A DNA stretch of 64,000 nt from Parvibaculum sp. GTDB lineage: Bacteria > Pseudomonadota > Alphaproteobacteria > Parvibaculales > Parvibaculaceae. The stretch is taken from positions 1 through 64,000 of the forward strand of contig NZ_JAUSBV010000004.1 of NCBI RefSeq assembly GCF_030651915.1. Direction: 5' to 3'. Positions 25,542 through 32,987 of this stretch are shown here, piece after piece (the stretch's first letter is position 1; each line of letters starts with the position of its first letter). The notes beneath the pieces are model-generated. The model saw only the letters and a program-made list of their open reading frames with translations. It searched no databases and was not told where the DNA came from. A program made the translations under genes and the position numbers.

Positions 25542-27329
25542 CTATCCGTGCAAGGCCCGCCAGGCGCGCGGGCTGGCGCGGTGACAACCCCAGAACGCCG
25601 CCCCCAACAGCAGAAGTGCCAGCACCGTCAGGCCCGGCCAGTTGGCCCGCACCTGATCGTGAACGCTGTTGGTCGTCAGCTGCGCGATCTGGTTGTAGCC
25701 CGCCGGCACATCGAGCGCGCCCACGCGCGCCGCATAGGCATCATATTCCGCCATCATGACGGCAAGGAGATCGGGCTCGGCCTGCGAAAGATCCTGCGTC
25801 TCGCCGGGATCGCGCGCAAGATTGTAGAGATACCACTGCCCGTCGCCATAGGGCTTGGCATTGCGCACCAGCTTGTAATCGCCGCGGAAGAGCGCCGCAT
25901 TGCCCGCCGCCTCGATGCCGACCGCATCCGTTTCGCCATAGACGCGCGTCGCCGCACCGCGCAAGAGCGGCGCCAGCGACCTGCCCGTCATCGCCTGCAC
26001 CGCCGTGCCTTCGAATTCCGGTGTCGCCGCGACCCCCGCCAGTTCGAGAATGGTCGGCGCGATGTCGGTGATATAGCTGAAGGCATCCGTGGTGCCCGCG
26101 CGCGCGACCCCGCGCCCGGCAAAGATCAGCGGCACGCGCAAGCCGCCCTCGCCGGCCTGGAACTTGAAGAAGGCCCCGGGCGAGGCCGCGGCGCTGGCAA
26201 ATTCCGGCCCGATAAAAACATAGGAGCCCTTCTCGCCCAGCGTTTCGATGTCGCGATTGTAGCCGCTCCACCACAACCATTGCCGGAAGCCCGGCGTCGC
26301 CAGCGGATCGCCGGGCTCCGGCCCGTTATCCGACAGCACGATGAAGACGGTGTTGTCGTATTGCCCGCTCTCTTTCAGATGGTCGATCAGCCGCCCGACA
26401 TGAAAATCCATCGCCTCCAGCATCGCCGCATTGACGGCCATGCTTTTTGCCAGCATCCGCTTCTCGTCTTCGCTGCGTTCCGCCCAGTCGCGAAGCCCGC
26501 CGGGCATCGGCCCGAGTTCCATATCGGCCGGCAGGAGCCCGCGCTCGATGACGGCGCGGAAACGCGCCTCGCGCAGCGCATCCCAGCCCGCGTCATAGAC
26601 GCCGTCATATTTTTCGACGAATGCGCGCGGCGCCTGCAGCGGAATATGGATCGCCTGAAAGGCCAGATAGGAAAAGAACGGCCGCCCTTCGTCCCGGCTC
26701 TCTTCCAGATATTCGATCGTCTTGTCGACAATGAAAGCCGACGAATAGAAATCCGCCGGCAGATCGGCGGGCTTGCCGTCCTCATACCAGGGCGCGTCAT
26801 CATAGATCGGCAGATAGGATTTCTTTTCCCAATTGTCGGCGCCCGAGGCTTCAAGCGCGAAGGAGCGGTCGAAGCCGCGCGCCGCCGGATGCGACCCCTC
26901 GCCGTGACCCAGATGCCATTTGCCGGTCATCGTCGTGCGGTAGCCGGCGGCACTGAGCCGGCTGGCAACCGTCACCACATCGTCGGCAAGCCGTCCGAGA
27001 TAGCCGGGCCGGCCGCGATGTTCGAGCGGCGCCGATTCCGGCAGATTGCCGATCCCCGCCAGATGGCTGTCGACGCCGGTCATCAGCATGGCGCGCGACG
27101 GCGCGCAGATCGGCGAGGCGTGGAAATTGGAAAAAAGCGTACCCCTGGCCGCCAGCGCATCGATATTCGGCGTCGCGATCTCGCTGCCATAGGCGCCGAA
27201 ATCGCTGAAGCCGGCATCGTCGGCAAGGATGATGACGATATTGGGCCGCGCCTCCTGCGCCAGGGCGGGCGAGGCAACGGCAAGCGACAGCGCAACCGCC
27301 GCCAGTGTCGCAATTTCAGATAGCTTCAT
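25542..27329 (-). CDS. Arylsulfatase, formylglycine type, exported
   Basis: This 595-residue protein has a cleavable signal peptide (about residues 1-24, cut near PALAQE). The sulfatase signature C-x-P-S-R appears as SPICAPSRAMLMTG. Its cysteine (about residue 75) must be oxidised to formylglycine by an activating enzyme, and none is obvious nearby. Metal ligands are ILADDAG and the later LSDNGPEPGD. GKWHLGHGE is conserved. A C-terminal hydrophobic helix (WPGLTVLALLLLGAAFW) may anchor it. It should release sulfate from aryl or alkyl sulfate esters in the periplasm. Confidence 0.92.
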   Translation of the reverse strand: MKLSEIATLAAVALSLAVASPALAQEARPNIVIILADDAGFSDFGAYGSEIATPNIDALAARGTLFSNFHASPICAPSRAMLMTGVDSHLAGIGNLPESAPLEHRGRPGYLGRLADDVVTVASRLSAAGYRTTMTGKWHLGHGEGSHPAARGFDRSFALEASGADNWEKKSYLPIYDDAPWYEDGKPADLPADFYSSAFIVDKTIEYLEESRDEGRPFFSYLAFQAIHIPLQAPRAFVEKYDGVYDAGWDALREARFRAVIERGLLPADMELGPMPGGLRDWAERSEDEKRMLAKSMAVNAAMLEAMDFHVGRLIDHLKESGQYDNTVFIVLSDNGPEPGDPLATPGFRQWLWWSGYNRDIETLGEKGSYVFIGPEFASAAASPGAFFKFQAGEGGLRVPLIFAGRGVARAGTTDAFSYITDIAPTILELAGVAATPEFEGTAVQAMTGRSLAPLLRGAATRVYGETDAVGIEAAGNAALFRGDYKLVRNAKPYGDGQWYLYNLARDPGETQDLSQAEPDLLAVMMAEYDAYAARVGALDVPAGYNQIAQLTTNSVHDQVRANWPGLTVLALLLLGAAFWGCHRASPRAWRALHG

Positions 27330-27368
27330 CCGCTCCGCCCTCTCGCGACCGCGCGCGCCACTCTATTA

Positions 27369-27385
27369 TGACATTATATATGTCA
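27369..27385. promoter_or_regulatory. TGACAT palindrome between sulfatase and nitroreductase genes
   Basis: TGACAT-TATAT-ATGTCA is a 6-bp dyad in the AT-rich divergent promoter between the arylsulfatase and nitroreductase genes. It overlaps -35/-10-like sequences on both strands (TTGACA and TATAAT-like). It is a likely operator for an unlinked regulator. Confidence 0.5.
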
Positions 27386-27465
27386 ATATACCGGCGCCAT
27401 CGCGCCGGACAAGCCCTTGTGCTAACACTCCGCGCATCGAAATCATCTTCTCCGGAGCGACCTTC

Positions 27466-28137
27466 ATGCAAGTCGACGATGCGATCAAGGCGCGGAAATC
27501 CGTGCGCGCCTTCAAGCCCGATCCCGTGCCGCTTTCGCTGCTGACCGAAATCCTCGAACTGGCGCGTTTCGCGCCGTCGGGTACCAACATCCAGCCCTGG
27601 AAGCTGCACGTGGTCGCCGGCGAAACGCGGGCCCGTCTCGAGGCCGAAGTGCTGGCCCATCGCGAAACCGACCCCGCCGACAAGAGCGCCGAATTCCCGC
27701 GCACCTCGAAGCGCAAGGAACCCTACACGACGCGCATGCGCACCCTCGGCAAGGAAATGTACGGATTGATCGGCATCCCCAAGGGCGATCAGGCCGCCAA
27801 CTGGCGCCAATGGGGCCGCAATTACCGGTTCTTCGACGCGCCGGTGGGTCTCATCTTCACCATCGACAAGGATCTCGATGCGATGAGCTTCCTCGATATC
27901 GGCATTTTCATGCAGACGATCATGCTGGCGGCGAAAGCCCGCGGCCTCGACACCTGCTCGCAAGGCGCCTGGAACAATTTCTGGAGCGTCACGCGGCGTG
28001 TGCTGAATGTGCCCGACGACGAATACATCATCTGCGGCATGTCATTGGGCTATGCCGATGAAACCGCACCGGTCAACACGCTGGTCTCCGAGCGCGAACC
28101 GCTGACAAGCTTCGCACGCTTTCACGGCTTCGATTGA
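27466..28137 (+). CDS. Nitroreductase-family FMN oxidoreductase
   Basis: This 223-residue protein has the N-terminal FMN-contact motif RKSVRAFKPDPVP, followed by ARFAPSGTNIQPW. The C-terminal GMSLGYADE is also typical of the family. Members are homodimeric FMN enzymes reducing nitroaromatics, quinones or enones with NAD(P)H. The ATG at 27466 is the start. It is divergent from the sulfatase and shares its regulatory region. Confidence 0.92.
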   Translation: MQVDDAIKARKSVRAFKPDPVPLSLLTEILELARFAPSGTNIQPWKLHVVAGETRARLEAEVLAHRETDPADKSAEFPRTSKRKEPYTTRMRTLGKEMYGLIGIPKGDQAANWRQWGRNYRFFDAPVGLIFTIDKDLDAMSFLDIGIFMQTIMLAAKARGLDTCSQGAWNNFWSVTRRVLNVPDDEYIICGMSLGYADETAPVNTLVSEREPLTSFARFHGFD

Positions 28138-28139
28138 AA

Positions 28140-28448
28140 TCAGAAACGCGGCCGCGGCCGGACCATCTGCACGCTGTCGCCGCTGACGGCGCGCTGCCCG
28201 GCCGGCAGCGCATGGCCCGGTGCAAAGCCGGCCGATGCCGGAATGAAGATGAAGCGCCGCTCGACACCGCCGGTGAAACCGAAGCTCTGTACCTGGCCGG
28301 TAATCTCGATCCGCCCATCGGCCTCTTCGCCGCCGGCAAGCTCACCTACCGCCCAGGGATCGATCCACTGCACGCGCGCGTCCGCCATCGCCGGCCCGGC
28401 AAGGCCCGCGGTCAGAAGCACAAACAAGAGCCCCGAAAACTGTTTCAT
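28140..28448 (-). CDS. Small exported protein of unknown function
   Basis: This 102-residue protein has a signal peptide (MKQFSGLLFVLLTAGLAGPA, cut after AMA). The mature part is about 80 residues with alternating polar/hydrophobic strands (RIEITGQVQSFGFTGG, RRFIFIPASAG). No family is recognised. It is divergent from the DUF35/thiolase operon. Confidence 0.72.
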   Translation of the reverse strand: MKQFSGLLFVLLTAGLAGPAMADARVQWIDPWAVGELAGGEEADGRIEITGQVQSFGFTGGVERRFIFIPASAGFAPGHALPAGQRAVSGDSVQMVRPRPRF

Positions 28449-28582
28449 ACTGATACATATAGACCCTGACGCTGCGGAATCAACAAGGAAAACCCGCAGA
28501 ATCCCGCCGCTTTGCCAAAACCCGGCGCGCCGCTATCCTCGCCGCCATCGAAACTGAATTCACGCAAACGAGGGAGAGTTTC

Positions 28583-28996
28583 ATGGCGGACTACAATCGC
28601 CCGCTGCCCTTGCCGACGCCCGAGACGCGGCATTTCTGGGACGGCACGAAAAACGGCGAGCTGCGGCTGCAGCGCTGCACGGCCTGCAAGGAGAGCTACT
28701 TCCCGCCCCGCCCCTTCTGCCCCAATTGCGGTTCGCGTGCGGTGGAAGTCTACAAGGCCAGCGGCAAGGCGACGCTCTACAGCTACATCATCAATCATCG
28801 CCCGCGCCCCGATTTCGGCACCGAGCCGCATTCGATCGCCGTCGTCACGCTGGCCGAAGGCCCGCGCCTGATGACCAACATTGTCGACTGCCCGCAAACG
28901 CCGGAAGCGCTGATCCTCGACATGCCCCTCGAAGTCACCTTCGAGAAGGCAAGCGAGGACATCAGCCTGCCGAAATTCCGCCCGGCGAAAGGATAA
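28583..28996 (+). CDS. Zn-ribbon/OB-fold protein (DUF35), thiolase partner
   Basis: This 137-residue protein has an N-terminal helical segment ending RHFWDGTKNGELRLQRC. A zinc ribbon follows, with CTAC and FCPNC cysteine pairs at about residues 33-51, and then an OB-fold (ATLYSYIINHRPRPDF). DUF35 proteins form obligate complexes with thiolase-like partners that bind acyl-CoA. The adjacent thiolase-like gene starts 5 bp downstream. By analogy with ChsH2-Ltp2, the pair may act as an acyl-CoA retro-aldolase or condensing enzyme. Confidence 0.92.
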   Translation: MADYNRPLPLPTPETRHFWDGTKNGELRLQRCTACKESYFPPRPFCPNCGSRAVEVYKASGKATLYSYIINHRPRPDFGTEPHSIAVVTLAEGPRLMTNIVDCPQTPEALILDMPLEVTFEKASEDISLPKFRPAKG

Positions 28997-29000
28997 AGCG

Positions 29001-30143
29001 ATGAAACGGAAATCGATCGCCGTCGTCGGCGCCGCCGAAACGACGGAACTGGGCAAGATCCCCGACACCTCGCAACTGATGCTGCATGCCGATGCGGCCT
29101 TGAACGCGATGAAGGACGCCGGCCTGACCGCCAGGGACATCGACGGCATCGCCACCGCCGGCGACAGCCCGGTCGAGGTCGCGCATTATCTCGGCATCAC
29201 CCCCACCTGGGTCGACGGCACCAGCGTCGGCGGCTGCTCCTTCATGCTGCATGTCCGCCACGCGGCGGCCGCCATCAACGAAGGCCTCTGCAACACGGTG
29301 CTGATTACGCATGCCGAGTCCGGCCGCTCCCGCGTCGGCGCACGCCGCTTCTCCCGCGATCCGGCAAGCCAGGCCGGCCAGTTCGAAGTCCCCTTCGGCA
29401 TTTCCGGCCCGCCGACCATCTTCACCATTCCGGCTTTGCGCTACATGAAGCAGTATGGCGTCACCGAGGAAGACCTTGCCCATGTCGCCGTCGTCCAGCG
29501 CGAATGGGCCGCGCAAAATCCGCGCGCCACCTTCCGCGATCCGATCACCGTCGACGACGTGCTGAACTCGAAGATGATCGCCTGGCCCTTCCGCCTGCTG
29601 ATGTGCTGTCTGGTGACGGATGGCGGCGGCGCGCTGATCCTGACCAGCGCCGAACGCGCAAAGGACTTCCCCCAAAAGCCGGTCTATATCCTCGGCACCG
29701 GCGAAAGCTGCGAGACGCCGATGCTCTCCCAGATGGAAGACTTCACCAGTTCGAAGGCCTTCCGCGTCTCGGGCAAAAAGGCCTTCGACGAGGCTGGCAT
29801 CAAGCACGGCGATGTCGACCATCTGATGATCTACGACGCCTTCGCCCATCTGCCGGTCTACGGCCTCGAAGATCTCGGCTTCTGCGACAAGGGCGAAGGC
29901 GCCGCCTTCATCCGCGAAGGCAACACACGGCCCGGCGGCAAGCTACCGCTCAACACCAATGGCGGCGGTCTCTCCTACATGCATTCGGGCATGTACGGCA
30001 TGTATGCGCTGCAGGAAAGCATCCGCCAGATGCGGGGCATCGCGCCGGCCCAGGTACCGAACGCAAAAATCTCGATCGCCCATGGCGTCGGCGGCATGTT
30101 CGCCGCCTCCGGCACCATCGTCTTTTCGAACGAAGCGCCATAA
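29001..30143 (+). CDS. Thiolase-like protein (lipid-transfer/SCP2-thiolase type)
   Basis: This 380-residue protein belongs to the thiolase superfamily, non-classical branch. It shows KDAGLTARDIDGIATAGDS near the N-terminus, a candidate cysteine in SVGGCSFMLHV, and the C-terminal blocks PGGKLPLNTNGGGLSYMHSG and IAHGVGGMFAASGT. It is paired with the DUF35 gene, as for SCP2-type thiolases and Ltp2 aldolases in steroid or branched-chain breakdown. Whether it condenses, cleaves or performs an aldol reaction is not clear from sequence alone. Confidence 0.88.
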   Translation: MKRKSIAVVGAAETTELGKIPDTSQLMLHADAALNAMKDAGLTARDIDGIATAGDSPVEVAHYLGITPTWVDGTSVGGCSFMLHVRHAAAAINEGLCNTVLITHAESGRSRVGARRFSRDPASQAGQFEVPFGISGPPTIFTIPALRYMKQYGVTEEDLAHVAVVQREWAAQNPRATFRDPITVDDVLNSKMIAWPFRLLMCCLVTDGGGALILTSAERAKDFPQKPVYILGTGESCETPMLSQMEDFTSSKAFRVSGKKAFDEAGIKHGDVDHLMIYDAFAHLPVYGLEDLGFCDKGEGAAFIREGNTRPGGKLPLNTNGGGLSYMHSGMYGMYALQESIRQMRGIAPAQVPNAKISIAHGVGGMFAASGTIVFSNEAP

Positions 30144-30151
30144 GACAATCT

Positions 30152-30301
30152 CGTCATTGCGAGGTGAGGGGTGTTTTGCGCACGCAAACGAAAAGGTCCG
30201 GTGGACCTTTTCGAACCCCGAACGCGAAGCAATCCAGAAGCCACGCGCACCGAGTCTGCCGCTTCTGTATTGCTTCGTCGCTGACGCTCCTCGCAATGAC
30301 G
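30152..30301. repeat. 150-bp intergenic element with 13-bp inverted ends
   Basis: The gap between the thiolase-like and VOC genes holds an element bounded by CGTCATTGCGAGG (30152-30164) and its exact inverse (30289-30301). Inside is AAAAGGTCC-GGT-GGACCTTTT (30191-30211) and the GCAATCC/GGATTGC-type module. It belongs to the same dispersed family as 2087-2311, 31095-31276 and 35343-35579. No coding capacity is visible. Confidence 0.75.
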
Positions 30302-30327
30302 GCAATGTGGCGACAACGGAGACGAAG

Positions 30328-31014
30328 ATGGAACTCGCGAAACCGCGCATCGATATCGGCCTCTTCACCGACAATCTCGAACCGATGCTCGATTTCTGGC
30401 AGAACGAGATTGGGCTCGCGCTCGATCACGTCCTGCCGCTGGGCGGCGGCCTGCAGCAGCACCGCCACGAGCTTCTGGGCTCGGTGCTGAAGATCAATCA
30501 CGCGAAAAACCCGCTGCCGGCCTCGCCGCCCGCCGGCTACCGCGAACTCCTGATCGCCCGCGAGGGACTTCTCGGGCCGAAGCGTCTGACCGATCCCGAC
30601 GGCAACCGCGTCACTTTGGTGCCGCCGGGCAGCGACGGCATCGAGCGCATCGGCATCCGCCTCGCCGTCCGCGACGCCGCTGCCCATCGCCGCTTCTATG
30701 CGGTGGCGCTCGGCCTGCCCGATGTGCCCGAACGCGGCGGCTTGAGCTTTCTCTGCGGCGACAGCGTGATCCTTTTCGACGAAACGCCCGGCACGCCGGA
30801 AAGCACCACGCTCGAAGGCAAGGGCTTCCGCTACATCACCATCCAGATCCGCAATGTCGACGCCGAGCATGCCGCCATCCTCGCCCGCGGCGGCGCCGAA
30901 GGCCGCGCCCCGCAAACGCTCGGCAAGGTCGCGCGCATTTCCTTTCTGCGCGATCCCGACGGCAACTGGATCGAGATGTCCCAGCGCGCCTCACTTGTCG
31001 GCGCGCTGGAATAA
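30328..31014 (+). CDS. VOC-superfamily (glyoxalase/bleomycin-resistance) protein
   Basis: This 228-residue protein has two VOC beta-alpha-beta-beta-beta modules. DIGLFTDNLEPMLDFWQNEIGL starts the first, and ERIGIRLAVRDAAAHRRFYAVALGL the second. Both metal-site-type positions (FLRDPDGNWIEMSQ near the C-terminus) are recognisable. The start is the ATG at 30328, after the repeat; the earlier open frame is antisense or intergenic. It may be a lyase, dioxygenase or epimerase acting on an acyl-CoA, given its neighbours. Confidence 0.86.
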   Translation: MELAKPRIDIGLFTDNLEPMLDFWQNEIGLALDHVLPLGGGLQQHRHELLGSVLKINHAKNPLPASPPAGYRELLIAREGLLGPKRLTDPDGNRVTLVPPGSDGIERIGIRLAVRDAAAHRRFYAVALGLPDVPERGGLSFLCGDSVILFDETPGTPESTTLEGKGFRYITIQIRNVDAEHAAILARGGAEGRAPQTLGKVARISFLRDPDGNWIEMSQRASLVGALE

Positions 31015-31445
31015 TTTCAAAGGTGCGCGCCTCTCTGACCGGCGCGCTCGACTGATTGCGGCATTCACAGACCTCGCGAGCGGTCTGCTCCTATCTTCCC
31101 ACCCTCCCCTTGGGGGGTGAGAGGCGGTTTGCGGAACGCGAGCGAAAAGGTCCGGTGGACCTTTTCGAACCCAGAACGCCCGGAGCGAAGCGAAGGGCAA
31201 GCCCATTACACGAGCAATCCAGACGCGGAAAACTCAGCGCGCGGCTTCTGGATTGCTTCGCTTCGCTCGCAATGACGACGCTTTGGGTTTTGAAAAGTTT
31301 TCCGGCGCGAAGCGCCACCACCCCTTCTCTGCGTCTCTGCGTGAGTCCTTATCTTCCTTCTCTTCTCCGCGGCTCCGCGTCTCCGCGTGAACCCTTCTTC
31401 ACCTCACCATTGACCGCAGCGGTCCATGTACTCCCGCTACCGCCT
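31015..31445. repeat. Intergenic mosaic repeat region
   Basis: This 430-bp gap has no gene. At 31095-31276 is another palindromic mosaic, including AAAAGGTCC-GGT-GGACCTTTT (31145-31165) and CAATCCAG/CTGGATTG arms, ending TCGCAATGACG. Two near-identical 18-mers, CTCTGCGTCTCTGCGTGA (31327-31344) and CTCCGCGTCTCCGCGTGA (31373-31390), follow, a sequence type common in bacterial intergenic repeats. Confidence 0.7.
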
Positions 31446-32828
31446 TTACCGCCGCACGATGCGCCGGCGCATTTCTTCCGGCAGGAACGTATTGTCGTTG
31501 ATGTCACTGGCGTTGAAGTCGATCCCGTCTTCCTCGTTCTTGAGGTTCTGGATCACATAGCGCCCTTCGACCAGATCGTAGACGACGTCCGACGCATTGA
31601 AGCAGGTCGGCGCGTCGTAATACTGCATCAGATGCGCTTCCTGCACCCGCCACAAGCCGCCACGCGCATCATGCAGTTCGCCCGCCACCATGTTGTAGCC
31701 GTCCTCGTCGAAATAGGCGGTCCGGCGCTGATAGATATGCCGCTGATTGGGCTTCAGCACCGCCTCGACGGCCCAGACCCGGTGCTTTTCATAGCGCACG
31801 AGATCCTGATTGATATGGCCGGGCTCGATGATCTCGGCATATCGAAGCGTCGGCGAACTCAACTTGTAGGAATTATAGGCGATATAGCGCTCTTCCCGCC
31901 CGCGCACCGTCCAGTTGAAGCGGTCGAGCGGCCCGCTGAAGACGTCGAAACTGTCGGCCGTCGACATCGCGTCGGAATAGATTTGCGGCGTGTCATAGGC
32001 AATGGCGCTGGTGCGCTGCACGCGCGGCGTCGAATTGCTGTGGCCGACCGTATATTGCCAGGAACGGCGATCGCCCTTGGCCGGATCGACAACCTCATGC
32101 ACCAGCAGCAACTGGCCGGCGCGCCGCGCCGGCGCCAGCGTTTCCTGCAAATAGCGGAACGAGGTATTGTTGAGCTGCGCGAACGACGAAACACGCGGCG
32201 AGGAATAGTCGAACATCAGCTCGTCGCGCACCTTGACCGGCGTGAAACTCCCCTCGCGCGTCGGCGCCGCCGACACGAAGGTGCGGCGCACCTTGTAGCC
32301 GCGATAGCGCAGATTGTGGTTCCAGACGATCTCATAGGCATTGGAAGGGATCGGAAACGGAATGCCTTTCAGCACATCCGAAAGCGTGTCGCCGTCGCCG
32401 CCCAGCGCACCCGACACGGCGTTCTGCCGCGTCGCCTCGTAAATGCTTTCCGGCAGCGCGCAGCTCCGCCGCGATGGATAGATATTGAGCTTGTAGCCGG
32501 GATAGGTCTCGATCATCGCCCGCTGGCCGGCCGTCAGGGCATCTTGATGCGCGCCCAGATTGCTCTTGTCGATCGTCAGCAACACGGGATCGTCGGCAAA
32601 GGGGTCGGCATAATGGCCGCCCTGATGGGAGACATTGGCCGGCACCATTGCCAGGCCGCCATCCCAGGCCGGGATCGAGCCATCGGCATTGCCGGCCCTT
32701 TCCGAACCGAGCGGCGTCAGGTCGCGCGCGAGCCGCGCCGCCTGTTCCCCCGGCACGCCGGCACCCGCCGGGCTGGCCAACACGAAGCACGCCGTGGCCG
32801 CTGCCCAGATAGACTTTGACAAACGCAT
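31446..32828 (-). CDS. DUF1329 exported protein
   Basis: This 460-residue protein has a signal peptide (cut after SPAGA) and matches the DUF1329 family over its length (EQAARLARDLTPLGSERAGN, VWNHNLRYRG, PLDRFNWTVRGREE, GELHDARGGLWRVQEAHL). DUF1329 proteins are periplasmic or outer-membrane-associated. They are found beside MMPL-type RND exporters in many Gammaproteobacteria and alphaproteobacteria, as here with the divergent gene at 32988. They have been linked to lipid or hydrophobic-compound transport; the substrate is unknown. Confidence 0.9.
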   Translation of the reverse strand: MRLSKSIWAAATACFVLASPAGAGVPGEQAARLARDLTPLGSERAGNADGSIPAWDGGLAMVPANVSHQGGHYADPFADDPVLLTIDKSNLGAHQDALTAGQRAMIETYPGYKLNIYPSRRSCALPESIYEATRQNAVSGALGGDGDTLSDVLKGIPFPIPSNAYEIVWNHNLRYRGYKVRRTFVSAAPTREGSFTPVKVRDELMFDYSSPRVSSFAQLNNTSFRYLQETLAPARRAGQLLLVHEVVDPAKGDRRSWQYTVGHSNSTPRVQRTSAIAYDTPQIYSDAMSTADSFDVFSGPLDRFNWTVRGREERYIAYNSYKLSSPTLRYAEIIEPGHINQDLVRYEKHRVWAVEAVLKPNQRHIYQRRTAYFDEDGYNMVAGELHDARGGLWRVQEAHLMQYYDAPTCFNASDVVYDLVEGRYVIQNLKNEEDGIDFNASDINDNTFLPEEMRRRIVRR

Positions 32829-32987
32829 CGAAAACCCTCCCCATTGATAACGTCATTTTACTAACCTTGGCCCAATTGAGCGGTCATGGCCACCTTTTTG
32901 GGTCGGAATCGCAAAGGATCGCCGGCAAGAATTCACGGAAGAAGACAGCCGCGTCTTTCTGGGGGAGGCGGTTCGGGGGGAGTTGGC

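Noticed and set aside
25548-27323. 591-residue open frame opposite the arylsulfatase
   Set aside because: Arg/Gly-rich shadow of the sulfatase gene with no ribosome site or recognisable domain.
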